Source: a bacterium
GTDB lineage: Bacteria; Cyanobacteriota; Vampirovibrionia; Vampirovibrionales; Vampirovibrionaceae
NCBI GenBank assembly: GCA_030429585.1
Contig: JAUIEU010000001.1
Coordinates: forward strand, 2,015,848 to 2,079,847
DNA length: 64,000 bases
Reading direction: 5' to 3'
In this document: positions 41,317-50,407 of the stretch, piece by piece
Layout of the letters: each line of letters begins with the position of its first letter
Numbering within the stretch: position 1 is the first letter of the stretch
Translations under genes and position numbers: made by a program
Notes under the pieces: generated by a model
What the model was told of the DNA's origin: nothing
Seen by the model: the letters and a program-made list of their open reading frames with translations, nothing else
Database searches by the model: none

Positions 41317-41685
41317 CTAAAACTCTAGGCCACCTTCACGGGCAGCGTCAGCCAAGGCTTTAATACGGCCATGGTACAGGTTACCACCGCGGTCAAATAC
41401 CACATTTTTAATGCTGCTGGCTTTTGCTTTTTCCGCAATACGGTTACCGGTAAATTTAGCTGCTTCTACATTAGCGCCACTTTTTACCGTGGTGCGAACA
41501 TCGGCTTCTAACGTGCTGGCCGATGCCAAGGTTTTAGCAGCCACATCGTCAATTAGCTGAACATAGATATGTTTACCACTACGGAAAACAGCCAAACGAG
41601 GGCGTTCTGCGGTACCAGTAATTTTTTTACGAACGCGCATGTGGCGTTTACGGGTTTGTTGTTGGCGCGATAGCTTGCTAGCCAT
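41317..41685 (-). CDS. rplR: Ribosomal protein uL18
   Basis: 122 residues. Binds 5S rRNA in the central protuberance. Family blocks [27 protein letters not shown], and [28 protein letters not shown] at the C-terminus. It is the last gene of this truncated spc operon; 105 bases separate it from rplF. Confidence 0.96.
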   Translation of the reverse strand: MASKLSRQQQTRKRHMRVRKKITGTAERPRLAVFRSGKHIYVQLIDDVAAKTLASASTLEADVRTTVKSGANVEAAKFTGNRIAEKAKASSIKNVVFDRGGNLYHGRIKALADAAREGGLEF

Positions 41686-41790
41686 AATCGAAGGTTCCTA
41701 TAAGGGTCGTTATCGGTGCTAAACCGTGTGGGTAAGGCGATAACCTAGTTAAAATCGGAAAATATCAGTACAATAAATAAAGAGAAAGGC

Positions 41791-42339
41791 TTATTTGCCC
41801 GCTTTACCGGCTTTACGACGAATGCGCTCACCAGCAAACTTAATCCCTTTGCCTTTGTAAGGCTCTGGCGGACGGTAGCTGCGAATTTTAGCGCATAAAT
41901 CGCCAATGGCTTGTGGGTGAATACCCTTAACGGTCACTTGGGTGTTCTTTTCCACTTCTACCGTAATATCTTTGGGGATATCCAGGGTGATGGGGTGGCT
42001 ATAGCCTAGGGTTAGATTTAAGGTGCTGCCTTGTACAACGGCCCGGTAACCCACGCCTACAATTTCCATTTTCTTTTCAAAGCCATCGCTTACACCGGTA
42101 ACCATGTTGGCAATAAGGCTGCGGTATAGCCCGTGTAGGCTACGCACTCGCTTGGTATCGTTGGTGCGGGTAATGGTAATTTCGCCATTTTCTTGGACGA
42201 TTACCAAGTCTTTACCAAAGCTGTCTTTTAGTTCGCCCTTAGGCCCTTTTACCGTTAATAGGTAAAAGCCGTCAGTTTCTTCAATGGTGACGGTAACTTT
42301 TTCGGGGACAGGGATGGGTTGTTTGCCAATCCGGGACAT
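41791..42339 (-). CDS. rplF: Ribosomal protein uL6
   Basis: 182 residues. Sits near the factor-binding site of the large subunit. MSRIGKQPIPVPEKVTV at the N-terminus, RSLHGLYRSLIANMVTGVSDGF and the C-terminal RSYRPPEPYKGKGIKF signature are standard. In order between rpsH and rplR. Confidence 0.97.
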   Translation of the reverse strand: MSRIGKQPIPVPEKVTVTIEETDGFYLLTVKGPKGELKDSFGKDLVIVQENGEITITRTNDTKRVRSLHGLYRSLIANMVTGVSDGFEKKMEIVGVGYRAVVQGSTLNLTLGYSHPITLDIPKDITVEVEKNTQVTVKGIHPQAIGDLCAKIRSYRPPEPYKGKGIKFAGERIRRKAGKAGK

Positions 42340-42385
42340 AATCGTTATCTCGTATTAAAAAAGGGAATGTATCACTAAAAGAGGG

Positions 42386-42784
42386 TTAGTAAACGGTGCA
42401 CAGTAGCTCGCCACCAACGCCTTCAGCGCGGGCTTTACGGTCGCTAATAACACCTTTATTGGTACTCATTACAGCTACACCAGCGCCACTCAGGATGCGA
42501 GGAATAGTGTTGGATTTAAAGTACTTACGCAGGCCAGGCTTACTTTCGCGCTTTAGGCTGCGGAAGATAGGCTTGCCTAACAGGTCATATTTTAAGGTAA
42601 TGCGGATCCACTTAAAGTTACGGTTATCCGTGCGCACTTCATAGCGGGTCAGGTAGCCCTCTTGCTGAAGTACCTTTACCAACTGCTCTTTCACAGTGGA
42701 GTAAGGTACTAGCACATCTTTATGGCTAGCCATCGACGCATTACGAATGCGGGTAAGTAAATCGGCAATTGGATCCGTGTTCAT
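42386..42784 (-). CDS. rpsH: Ribosomal protein uS8
   Basis: 132 residues. Organises the central domain of 16S rRNA and usually represses the spc operon by binding its mRNA. TDPIADLLTRIRNA start and the C-terminal VMSTNKGVISDRKAR motif are typical. In order between rpsN and rplF. Confidence 0.97.
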   Translation of the reverse strand: MNTDPIADLLTRIRNASMASHKDVLVPYSTVKEQLVKVLQQEGYLTRYEVRTDNRNFKWIRITLKYDLLGKPIFRSLKRESKPGLRKYFKSNTIPRILSGAGVAVMSTNKGVISDRKARAEGVGGELLCTVY

Positions 42785-42842
42785 AATCTAAAAGGGTCCT
42801 AAAACGGGGGTAATCAAGAAAAAAGTGAGAAAAAGGGTAACC

Positions 42843-43049
42843 TTACCAGCTGGCTTTGGTCACGCCAGGTAGTTTGCCTTCGCTGGCCATTTTACGCAAG
42901 CAAATGCGGCATAGGCCAAAAATACGGTAAAACGCGTGGGGGCGGCCACATACGTTGCAACGGTTGCGCAAGCGTACTTTGGGGTATTGGCCTTTTGCAG
43001 CTTTAACGCGGCGCTTGGCTTCTTTAACAATCATGGAGGTCTTGGCCAT
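42843..43049 (-). CDS. rpsN: Ribosomal protein uS14, zinc-binding type
   Basis: 68 residues, the short zinc form. Two Cys pairs (CNVCGRPH and CRICLRKM) bind zinc; [10 protein letters not shown] ends the protein. It carries a few more residues in the N-terminal half than the usual 61-residue form. In the normal position between rplE and rpsH. Confidence 0.96.
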   Translation of the reverse strand: MAKTSMIVKEAKRRVKAAKGQYPKVRLRNRCNVCGRPHAFYRIFGLCRICLRKMASEGKLPGVTKASW

Positions 43050-43094
43050 GAGGTGGGATTCTCCTAAGGGGAAAGTTTAAACTTAAGTAAAAGG

Positions 43095-43688
43095 TTATGC
43101 AGTGGCTGCTTCTTTAGGGGCATCAGCCTTAGGGGCTTTGGGCTGCTTTGGCTTTTTAAAGGGGAAACCAAAGTGGGTCAGCAAGGCTAAGCCGTCAGCG
43201 TCATTGGTGGCGGTGGTTACAATGGTAATGTTCATACCGCGTAGGGCGGCAATCTCATCGTAGTTAATTTCAGGGAAAATCAACTGGTCTTTTAGGCCCA
43301 GGTTATAGTTACCACGCCCGTCAAAACTCTTCGGGTTTACACCACGGAAATCGCGAATACGAGGAATGGCAACACTGATGAGCTTGTTTAAAAAGTCATA
43401 CATGCGTTCGCCACGTAGGGTAACCTTGGCGCCAACCGACATACCTTCGCGGATTTTAAAGCCAGCTACAGAATTTTTTGCCGCCCGAGGAATGGCTTTT
43501 TGGCCTGTAATCTTCGTCAATTCTGCCAAGCATAGGTCAACCATTTTGGTGTTGTGGCTGCCTTCACCCAGGCCTACATTAATCACCAGCTTGGTAATTT
43601 TAGGCACTTGCATCACACTTTTGTAGCCCAGCTCTTTTTGTAGGGCGGTGCGAATTTCTTCGTTGTAGCGTTGTTTAAGGTTTTTCAT
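43095..43688 (-). CDS. rplE: Ribosomal protein uL5
   Basis: 197 residues; binds 5S rRNA and contacts P-site t[14 protein letters not shown], [27 protein letters not shown] block, [20 protein letters not shown] and EINYDEI are standard. An Ala/Lys/Pro-rich tail of about 18 residues extends past the usual end. Confidence 0.97.
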   Translation of the reverse strand: MKNLKQRYNEEIRTALQKELGYKSVMQVPKITKLVINVGLGEGSHNTKMVDLCLAELTKITGQKAIPRAAKNSVAGFKIREGMSVGAKVTLRGERMYDFLNKLISVAIPRIRDFRGVNPKSFDGRGNYNLGLKDQLIFPEINYDEIAALRGMNITIVTTATNDADGLALLTHFGFPFKKPKQPKAPKADAPKEAATA

Positions 43689-43807
43689 CGTCGAAATATC
43701 TCGAGTCGGGGTTGGTTTAAATACAGAAATTAATCAAAATGGTTGATGGTAAAGGGTGGTTGATTATACCAAATCAAGGCGGCGAGCCAAGTGGCGCGCC
43801 CTTACTA

Positions 43808-44191
43808 TTATTCGTCGTCTATGGTTTTGCCGCTTTTTACGGAAACGCGCACACGGCGTTCTTTGCCATCGTCGCTTTTCACCGTTTCTTTACGGGTGCG
43901 GGTCGGCTTGCTCACGGTATGGTCAAATACCATTAAGTTGCTTAACGCAATCGGGGCTTCAGATTCTATGATGCCGCCAGCAACACCAGCCATAGGGTTA
44001 GGCTTCGTCGCTTTTTTCTTAATATTCATGCCTTCTACAATGGCTTTGCCGGTTTCTAGTATTACCTTTTTAACCACGCCTGTTTTGCCCTTGCTGCTAC
44101 CGGTTAATACATAAACGGTGTCGCCACGCTTAATGTGAGCTTTTGTAACGGCGGATTTATTCGGTTGGTTGGTACGGCGTTTCGTTGCCAT
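43808..44191 (-). CDS. rplX: Ribosomal protein uL24
   Basis: 127 residues; early assembly protein at the 23S rRNA 5' end. The KOW motif (HIKRGDTVYVLTGSSKGKTGVVKKV) and GMNIKKKATKPNP are present. The C-terminus has a charged extension relative to the usual 100-105 residues. Confidence 0.96.
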   Translation of the reverse strand: MATKRRTNQPNKSAVTKAHIKRGDTVYVLTGSSKGKTGVVKKVILETGKAIVEGMNIKKKATKPNPMAGVAGGIIESEAPIALSNLMVFDHTVSKPTRTRKETVKSDDGKERRVRVSVKSGKTIDDE

Positions 44192-44271
44192 GATGGGTCA
44201 TCCTTTAAAGGCGTTTAAATAGGGTTCAGGGATAAGTTAAAAAGAGAAGTTTAGAAAATAGTATCAGAGGC

Positions 44272-44637
44272 TTAGACAACTTCAGGCGCTAAAGAAACAA
44301 TTTTCATGTACTGGCGCTCACGCAATTCACGAGCGATAGGCCCAAAAATACGGGTTCCTTTAGGGTTGCCATCTTTGTTGATAATCACAACAGCGTTTTC
44401 ATCAAAGCGGATGGTGGAACCATCGCGGCGACGCATTCCAAATTTGCTGCGAACAACAACGGCTTCAACCACTTCCGATTTTTTAACAGAGCCGTGGGGC
44501 TGAGCACGTTTAACAGTGCACTTTACCTTGTCGCCAACATTGGCAAAGGTAGCGCCTTTTTTTAGCACACGGATAATTAACACTTCCTGTGCGCCGGTAT
44601 TATCGGCAACTTGGCATCGGCTTTCTTGCTGTAACAT
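44272..44637 (-). CDS. rplN: Ribosomal protein uL14
   Basis: 121 residues, typical. [18 protein letters not shown] at the start, [43 protein letters not shown]. It forms an intersubunit bridge. First gene of the spc group; only 43 bases follow rpsQ, so S10 and spc genes are likely read through together. Confidence 0.97.
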   Translation of the reverse strand: MLQQESRCQVADNTGAQEVLIIRVLKKGATFANVGDKVKCTVKRAQPHGSVKKSEVVEAVVVRSKFGMRRRDGSTIRFDENAVVIINKDGNPKGTRIFGPIARELRERQYMKIVSLAPEVV

Positions 44638-44680
44638 GGGTCAAAATCTCGTTTTTAAAATAGAGGAAGAATAAAGGGAA

Positions 44681-44941
44681 TTATTGGGCAACCAGCTGCT
44701 CGGAGCGCTCATCAACGGATTTTAGCGTCCAGGTTTTTAGTTTACTGATGGGGGCACACTCAATAATAGTTACCAAGTCACCCTCATTGCAGGTTTCGTC
44801 TGCATCATGGGCATGGAACTTTTCGGTACGGCGCAGATATTTACCGTACTTTGGGTGCTTTTTAAAGGCGTCAATCGCAACCACAATGGTTTGTTTTGTT
44901 TTGGTAGAAACGACGCGGCCGGTTTTTTCTTTACGTGGCAT
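44681..44941 (-). CDS. rpsQ: Ribosomal protein uS17
   Basis: 86 residues; binds 16S rRNA helix 11. RKEKTGRVVSTKTKQTIVVAI, KHPKYGKYLRRTEKFHAHD and GDLVTIIECAPISKLKTW are standard. Last gene of the S10 operon block. Confidence 0.96.
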   Translation of the reverse strand: MPRKEKTGRVVSTKTKQTIVVAIDAFKKHPKYGKYLRRTEKFHAHDADETCNEGDLVTIIECAPISKLKTWTLKSVDERSEQLVAQ

Positions 44942-44988
44942 GAGACCAATAGGCTCCTAGAAAATGGGGAAATTAAGTAAAATACAGG

Positions 44989-45210
44989 TTAAACAGCACG
45001 GGCTTTTTCAGCCAATACGGTTTTAATTTGAGCATACGCATGTTTTAGCTTGCGGATATCACCAGGGGTTTCTAATTGACGAAGGGCCCGCTTGAATTTT
45101 AGCTGAAAAATAGCGCCATCAATGGCTTTTAGTTCATCATTCAAGTCGGTTTCGCTTAAACCACGGTAATCGTCAAGGCTTTTTGGGGTAATGGTATCGT
45201 TGGTGGCCAT
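44989..45210 (-). CDS. rpmC: Ribosomal protein uL29
   Basis: 73 residues, two helices. LSETDLNDELKAIDGAIFQLKFKRALRQLETPGDIRKLKH fits the family, including the LKFKRALRQLE core. Located near the peptide exit tunnel. Its start overlaps the rplP stop by one base. Confidence 0.95.
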   Translation of the reverse strand: MATNDTITPKSLDDYRGLSETDLNDELKAIDGAIFQLKFKRALRQLETPGDIRKLKHAYAQIKTVLAEKARAV

Positions 45211-45638
45211 TAGTTATTGCCTCCAATCATGTCGGCTTTGCAAACCACTTTGGTTTTAATAGGGAACTTTTGAGCGGCGAGTTCTAAAGCGCGCATGGCC
45301 ACTTCTCGGGTTACGCCATCCATTTCGTACAAAATACGGCCTGGTTTTACCACAGCTACCCAGTACTCAGGGGCACCTTTACCCTTACCCATACGGGTTT
45401 CGGCAGGTTTCTTAGTAATAGGCTTGTCGGGGAAAATCCGAATCCAGATTTTACCACCACGCTTGGCATAACGGGTCATGGCACGACGACCGGCTTCAAT
45501 CTCGCGACTGGTGATCCAGCCAGGTTCTACAGCCTGTAGGGCAAATTGGCCAAATTGGATGTCCACACCACGGGTTTCGTGGCCTTTCATCCGGCCCCGC
45601 ATTTGTTTGCGGTATTTAGTTCGCTTAGGTAATAACAT
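45210..45638 (-). CDS. rplP: Ribosomal protein uL16
   Basis: 142 residues; positions the A-site t[85 protein letters not shown] are all typical. Confidence 0.97.
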   Translation of the reverse strand: MLLPKRTKYRKQMRGRMKGHETRGVDIQFGQFALQAVEPGWITSREIEAGRRAMTRYAKRGGKIWIRIFPDKPITKKPAETRMGKGKGAPEYWVAVVKPGRILYEMDGVTREVAMRALELAAQKFPIKTKVVCKADMIGGNN

Positions 45639-45709
45639 GGGGGATAACTCCAGTGTGCCAATGTTTAGTGGGCACGATATCTTAAATAAAGGTCAATCAG
45701 AAGAAAAAA

Positions 45710-46615
45710 TTACTCGCCGTCAGCTGTTTTTTCAGCAGGTTTGTCGGTAGCAGGTTCAGCAGCTGGCTTTGTTTCAACAGCGGGTTTATCAGCTTTAGGG
45801 GCCTCCGTTGCAGCTGGTTTATTGGCTGGCGGATCATTATCACGGCGTTTACCACGGCCACCTGCACCACCACGAGGATTATCACCACGGTCGCGACCAG
45901 GGCCACGGCCACCACCTGCTCCGCCGCCGCGGCCACCACGGCCACCGCCGACGCGGGATTTAATGTTGGCTTCCGGTTTCTCGCCAGGCAGTACTTCACC
46001 CTTAAAGACCCAGACTTTGACGCCAATAATACCGAACACGGTTAAGGCTTCGGCCACACCGTAATCAATATTGGCACGGAAGGTATGCAAGGGAATTTTG
46101 CCGTCTTTAATATCTTCACGGCGGGCAATCTCTGCGCCACCTAGCCGGCCAGCAATGGAGATTTTAATACCTTGAACGCCAGCGCGTTGGGCGCGTTGTA
46201 CCGCTTGCTTTAACGCACGACGGAAAGAAACACGGCGCTCCATTTGCTGAGCAATCGATTCCGCAATCAGTTGTGCTTCAGCATCAATTTTATCAACTTC
46301 CAGCACGTCCAATTGGATATCCTGGGTACCAAGCAGCTTGGCGAGTTCTTTGCGGAGTTGGTCTAACCCCTGGCCACCACGGCCAACCACAATACCAGGG
46401 CGCCCAGTAATAATCCGTAGAATTAGCTTTTGAGCCTTACGGTCAACTTCTACCCGGCTAATGGCGGCAGCTTTAAGCTTTTTGTGCAAAAAGGTCCGAA
46501 TCTGGTGATCTTCTTTAACAAAGCGGGCATAATCCTTGTCGCCAGCAAACCAGTTACTTAACCAGTTGCTAACAATGGTAAGGCGAATGCTTTTTGGGTG
46601 TACTTTTTGTCCCAC
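45710..46615 (-). CDS. rpsC: Ribosomal protein uS3 with RGG-like and acidic tail
   Basis: 301 residues, about 70 longer than usual. The normal core has MGQKVHPKSIRLTIV, the KH domain (RPGIVVGRGGQGLDQLRKEL), and KGIKISIAGRLGGAEIAR with WVFKGE at its end. After about residue 222 comes a Gly/Arg-rich stretch (RGGRGGGAGGGRGPGRDRGD) and an Ala/Lys/Pro/Glu tail. Such extensions occur in some lineages; the RGG-like part could add RNA binding. Otherwise a standard mRNA-entry protein and helicase component of the 30S subunit. Confidence 0.96.
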   Translation of the reverse strand: MGQKVHPKSIRLTIVSNWLSNWFAGDKDYARFVKEDHQIRTFLHKKLKAAAISRVEVDRKAQKLILRIITGRPGIVVGRGGQGLDQLRKELAKLLGTQDIQLDVLEVDKIDAEAQLIAESIAQQMERRVSFRRALKQAVQRAQRAGVQGIKISIAGRLGGAEIARREDIKDGKIPLHTFRANIDYGVAEALTVFGIIGVKVWVFKGEVLPGEKPEANIKSRVGGGRGGRGGGAGGGRGPGRDRGDNPRGGAGGRGKRRDNDPPANKPAATEAPKADKPAVETKPAAEPATDKPAEKTADGE

Positions 46616-46661
46616 GAATCGGGTCTCCGGTTGGGTTAAATAGATGGGGTATGACGGTTAC

Positions 46662-47033
46662 TTAGGATGCTGGTTGAACAGCCACTTTTAAGCTTAGGTG
46701 AGACATGCGCTTGCGGCGCTTGTAAACACGGCCCTGGGCACGAGGCTTAAACCGCATAAGGGTTTTGCCGCCATCAGCCATAATTTGGCTAATCACCAAG
46801 TCTTCAGGGCGGGCGCCAAATTGTACTTTGGCGTTATGGATGGCGTCAATCAGTTTTTTTAAGACGACATCAGCAGCCCGGTAAGGCATTAGGCGTAAAA
46901 TTTTATAAGCATCGGTCACTCGTTTGCCACGCACTTCGTTAATCACACGCCGTAATTTACGGGCGCTCATCATAATGTTGCGCTGCTTGGCACCGGTTTC
47001 CGGCTGTTGTGGTTTTGTTGCAGGGGCGCTCAT
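46662..47033 (-). CDS. rplV: Ribosomal protein uL22
   Basis: 123 residues; lines the exit tunnel. SARKLRRVINEVRGKRV, LKKLIDAIHNAKVQFG, and the beta-hairpin end GRVYKRRKRMSHLSLKV are typical. A short Pro/Gln-rich N-terminal extension is present. Stop lies three bases before rpsC context begins further downstream. Confidence 0.96.
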   Translation of the reverse strand: MSAPATKPQQPETGAKQRNIMMSARKLRRVINEVRGKRVTDAYKILRLMPYRAADVVLKKLIDAIHNAKVQFGARPEDLVISQIMADGGKTLMRFKPRAQGRVYKRRKRMSHLSLKVAVQPAS

Positions 47034-47036
47034 GAT

Positions 47037-47315
47037 TTATCGCTTTCCTTTTTTATCGCTGCCCGCATGGCCACGGAAAAACCGGGTGGGGGCAAATTCG
47101 CCAAACTTGTGGCCAATCATTGGTTCAGAAACATAAACGGGCACGTGTTTTTTACCGTTATACACGGCGACAGTGTGGCCCACAAACTGGGGGGTAATCA
47201 TGGAACGACGAGACCAGGTTTTAATAACCTTTTTGTCGCCGCTGTCATTCATCGCGTCAATCTTCTTTTGAAGATGTTCGTCCACGAAGGGGCCTTTTTT
47301 AAGAGAACGTGCCAT
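47037..47315 (-). CDS. rpsS: Ribosomal protein uS19
   Basis: 92 residues, normal. [15 protein letters not shown] at the start, [30 protein letters not shown] and [18 protein letters not shown]. Located in the 30S head near the A-site tRNA. Confidence 0.97.
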   Translation of the reverse strand: MARSLKKGPFVDEHLQKKIDAMNDSGDKKVIKTWSRRSMITPQFVGHTVAVYNGKKHVPVYVSEPMIGHKFGEFAPTRFFRGHAGSDKKGKR

Positions 47316-47354
47316 AGCTTGGAAATACCTTATTCAATCGGTTGCTTGTGTGTT

Positions 47355-48191
47355 CTAACGACGATTACGACGACGAACAATATACTTACTACTTTGATTA
47401 CGCTTTTTGCGGGTTTTGTAACCCAGGGTCGGTTTACCCCAAGGCGTCACAGGAGAAGGGCGACCAATAGGGGCCTTACCTTCACCACCACCATGAGGGT
47501 GATCGCAAGGGTTCATTACCGAACCACGAACAGTGGGGCGAATCCCCATCCAACGTTTACGGCCAGCTTTACCAATGTTCATGTTCTTGCGTTCAGATTG
47601 CCCTAAAACACCAATGGTAGCTAGGCAAACATTTAGCACTAGGCGCATCTCACCACTCGGCAGCTTCAAGGTAACGTAGTCACCTTCTTTCGCTACTAAC
47701 TGGGCGCTGGTACCCGCAGAACGAACCATTTGGCCACCACGGCCAGGCTTCAATTCTACGTTGTGCACCGCGGTACCTAAAGGCACCTTTTTTAATGGCA
47801 TGGTGTTGCCCTTAGAGGGGTCAACATTTTCGCCAGCAATAATGGTATCGCCAACTTTTAGGCCGTCTACATAAAGAATGTAGCGCTTTTCGCCATCAAT
47901 GTAGGTGACCAAGCAAATCAACACGTTCCGGTTCGGGTCATATTCAATCGTGCTAATTTTGGCAGGGATATCAAACTTGTTACGCTTGAAATCAATCACC
48001 CGGTAAGCACGTTTATGCCCGCCACCCTGGTGGCGCACCGTAATACGCCCGTTATTGTTGCGGCCATTTTTTCTAGACTTGGATTGCAACAAGGGCTTGT
48101 GAGGGGTACTCGTGGTAATAAGGTCGCCTAGTTGCAGCTTGGACATGCCACGCTGGCCAGGAGAGGTTGGTTTTAGTTTTTTAACAGCCAT
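47355..48191 (-). CDS. rplB: Ribosomal protein uL2
   Basis: 278 residues, standard. Needed for subunit joining and peptidyl transferase organisation. [26 protein letters not shown]-type [14 protein letters not shown], and the C-terminal [25 protein letters not shown] containing the conserved His. Confidence 0.98.
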   Translation of the reverse strand: MAVKKLKPTSPGQRGMSKLQLGDLITTSTPHKPLLQSKSRKNGRNNNGRITVRHQGGGHKRAYRVIDFKRNKFDIPAKISTIEYDPNRNVLICLVTYIDGEKRYILYVDGLKVGDTIIAGENVDPSKGNTMPLKKVPLGTAVHNVELKPGRGGQMVRSAGTSAQLVAKEGDYVTLKLPSGEMRLVLNVCLATIGVLGQSERKNMNIGKAGRKRWMGIRPTVRGSVMNPCDHPHGGGEGKAPIGRPSPVTPWGKPTLGYKTRKKRNQSSKYIVRRRNRR

Positions 48192-48197
48192 CAGTCA

Positions 48198-48491
48198 TTA
48201 TGCTCCAGCAAAGAGTTCTATGGGGTCACCTTCAATGGTGAACACCGCTTTTTTGCGTTTTAAAATGGTACCCACCCGGGCACCTACCCGCTTTTGGCGG
48301 GGGCCAATTACGGCCGTTTTAATACTGGTTACCTTGCGGCCTTCAAATAATTGTTCAAAGGCGGCCTTTAGTTCGGGTTTACTGGCAGAACGCTCTACTT
48401 CAAAAACGTACTGACTGGTTTCTTCAGCCATTACAGCTGTTTTTTCCGTCACTATTGGGCGTTTAATCAATTCGTAGGATTTAAGTGCCAT
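48198..48491 (-). CDS. rplW: Ribosomal protein uL23
   Basis: 97 residues from ATG 48491. Docking site for trigger factor and SRP at the exit tunnel. LIKRPIVTEKTAVMAE, YVFEVERSASKPELKAAFEQLFEGRKV and the shortened C-terminus fit bacterial L23. Confidence 0.95.
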   Translation of the reverse strand: MALKSYELIKRPIVTEKTAVMAEETSQYVFEVERSASKPELKAAFEQLFEGRKVTSIKTAVIGPRQKRVGARVGTILKRKKAVFTIEGDPIELFAGA

Positions 48492-48526
48492 GGGCAAGGT
48501 CTTTCAAAAGGTTCTTTAAGTTAAGG

Positions 48527-49159
48527 TTACGCGGCTGAGGTTTCTTTGGCGTACTTGGCTTGCAGGGCTTCTAACGAAGTTTTGTCTACCAAGATAACGT
48601 CCGCATGCAGCAGGGCTTTTACGGTTAGTTGTTCAGGGTGCTTTAAAGTAACGTTGGCCAGGTTGCGGGCAGCAAACACAATGTTGGGGTGCTGGGCCGT
48701 ATCGGCTAACAATAGAATGTTAGCGCCACACAAGCCAGCTTTTTTTAAGAAGCCAGCCACTTCCGAGGTTTTGGATTCTTTAACAAAGCCGTAATCGCTA
48801 ACCACTTTAATTTTAGAAGGGTCTGCAAATAACGCACAGCGCAAGGCTGCTTTACGCATTTTCTTTGGGAATTTGTTAGCAAAATCGCGGGGTTTGGGGC
48901 CAAACATAACACCACCACCAACCCATAACGGGGAGCGGATACTACCGGCACGTGCACGGCCAGTCCCTTTTTGCTTCCAAGGCTTGCGACCACCACCGCG
49001 CACTTCACTGCGGGTTTTGGTGTTGGCGCTACCATCACGGCGATTTGCCAGTTCGTGAACGAGGGCTTGGTGAACCAACCCTTCGTTAAACTCAACAGCA
49101 TCAATATCCATGGTGCTATCCACGGTGCCGTCAGCCTTTAATAATTCAGCAGTTGCCAT
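48527..49159 (-). CDS. rplD: Ribosomal protein uL4
   Basis: 210 residues; part of the exit tunnel and, in some bacteria, autoregulator of the S10 operon. RRDGSANTKTRSEVRGGGRKPWKQKGTGRARAGSIRSPLWVGGGV is the tunnel-loop region (seen in shorter segments); KMRKAALRCAL and LLADTAQHPNIVFAARNL follow. Confidence 0.96.
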   Translation of the reverse strand: MATAELLKADGTVDSTMDIDAVEFNEGLVHQALVHELANRRDGSANTKTRSEVRGGGRKPWKQKGTGRARAGSIRSPLWVGGGVMFGPKPRDFANKFPKKMRKAALRCALFADPSKIKVVSDYGFVKESKTSEVAGFLKKAGLCGANILLLADTAQHPNIVFAARNLANVTLKHPEQLTVKALLHADVILVDKTSLEALQAKYAKETSAA

Positions 49160-49172
49160 TGTTTATCGTCCT

Positions 49173-49862
49173 CTATACTGCGGCGGGCATTGCGGATGCT
49201 TTGCCAGAATTAACCCCAGGAATTAGGGTGGGGAATAATGTAATCAAGCCTTTGTTTGGGCCAGGTACGGCACCTTTAACCAAAATAGCATTTTGCTCGG
49301 GCATAATAGCCACCACTTCAATGCCGCTGGTTACCACGGTTTCGTTACCCATGTTGCGGGCCATCTTTTTGCCTTTAAACACGCGGCCTGGGCTAGTACC
49401 AGGGCCAATGGACCCAGGGATACGGTGAGATTTAGAACCGTGGCTCATTGGGCCGCGGGAAAAGCCCCACATTTTGGTGGCCCCTTGGAAGCCTTTACCT
49501 TTAGAGGTGCCCCGAACGGAGATTTTATCGCCCAGGTTAAAGGGGAGGGACTCTTCAGAAAGGTCAGCAAATTGCTGGCCTAACTCAAAGCCGTCCAGGC
49601 TATCCACACGCCATTCTTTTAAGTGGCGGAATAGCGCCACATTGTTTTTGGCAAAGTGGCCTTGCTCAGGCTTGCTTAGGTGCTTGGCTTTGGCATCCAA
49701 ATAACCAAACTGCACTGCCTGATAACCATCTTTTGCTGTGGTTTTCAGTTGAGTGACGGTCATGGGAATGTATTCGAGAACGGTGACCGGAATAGCGGCA
49801 CCATCTTCAGCGAATACTTGAGTCATGCCAATTTTTTTAGCAACACAAAAAGGAGTTGTCAC
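49173..49862 (-). CDS. rplC: Ribosomal protein uL3
   Basis: 229 residues from GTG 49862. Early 50S assembly protein. VAKKIGMTQVFAEDGAAIPVTV, KGFQGATKMWGFSRGPMSHGSKSHRIPGSIG and MGNETVVTSGIEV are standard. Separated from rpsJ by 115 bases. Confidence 0.96.
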   Translation of the reverse strand: MTTPFCVAKKIGMTQVFAEDGAAIPVTVLEYIPMTVTQLKTTAKDGYQAVQFGYLDAKAKHLSKPEQGHFAKNNVALFRHLKEWRVDSLDGFELGQQFADLSEESLPFNLGDKISVRGTSKGKGFQGATKMWGFSRGPMSHGSKSHRIPGSIGPGTSPGRVFKGKKMARNMGNETVVTSGIEVVAIMPEQNAILVKGAVPGPNKGLITLFPTLIPGVNSGKASAMPAAV

Positions 49863-49977
49863 GGTGAATCACCAAATTTAGGGTTAAGTGTAATAGATAG
49901 GGGGATGTAGCGTTGTTGACAGCGTGTCAACGAAAGTCTTATTTAGGAATTAAGAATGAATAGCAGGGATTAAATGC

Positions 49978-50343
49978 CTATAAGCGTACTTGGATGTCCA
50001 CACCGGCTGGTAAATCCAACTTGCTGAGTAACGCAGCAAACTCGGGGCCAGGGTTGTGCACTTCAATTAAACGTTTGTGGGTGAGTAGTTGAAAGTGCTC
50101 ACGGGATTTTTTGTTGACGTGAGGCGAACGCAGTACACAAAATAACCGACGACGGGTTGGAAGGTAGACAGGACCAACAACACGAGCCTTGGCGTTCCGG
50201 GCCACATCAACAATCTTTTCAGAGGACTGATCCAACAGCCGCACATCGTAAGATTGCAATTTAATGCGAACACGGGCACCAGCAGCGGCAGATGATTTTG
50301 CTGCGGAGGCTTTTTCTTTGGTTTTTTTAGTTGTCGTTGACAT
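49978..50343 (-). CDS. rpsJ: Ribosomal protein uS10
   Basis: 121 residues; 30S head protein and transcription antitermination factor NusE. RVRIKLQSYDVRLLDQSSEKIV, PTRRRLFCVLRSPHVNKKSREHF, LLSKLDLPAGVDIQVRL are typical. It has about 20 extra Lys/Ala/Ser-rich residues at the N-terminus. First gene of the S10 operon, 64 bases after tuf. Confidence 0.97.
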   Translation of the reverse strand: MSTTTKKTKEKASAAKSSAAAGARVRIKLQSYDVRLLDQSSEKIVDVARNAKARVVGPVYLPTRRRLFCVLRSPHVNKKSREHFQLLTHKRLIEVHNPGPEFAALLSKLDLPAGVDIQVRL

Positions 50344-50407
50344 AAGTCGTATCTTCCAACATCGTCAGTTAAATAGAGTAAGTATAGGAGGTGGTTACCG
50401 GGTTGGC

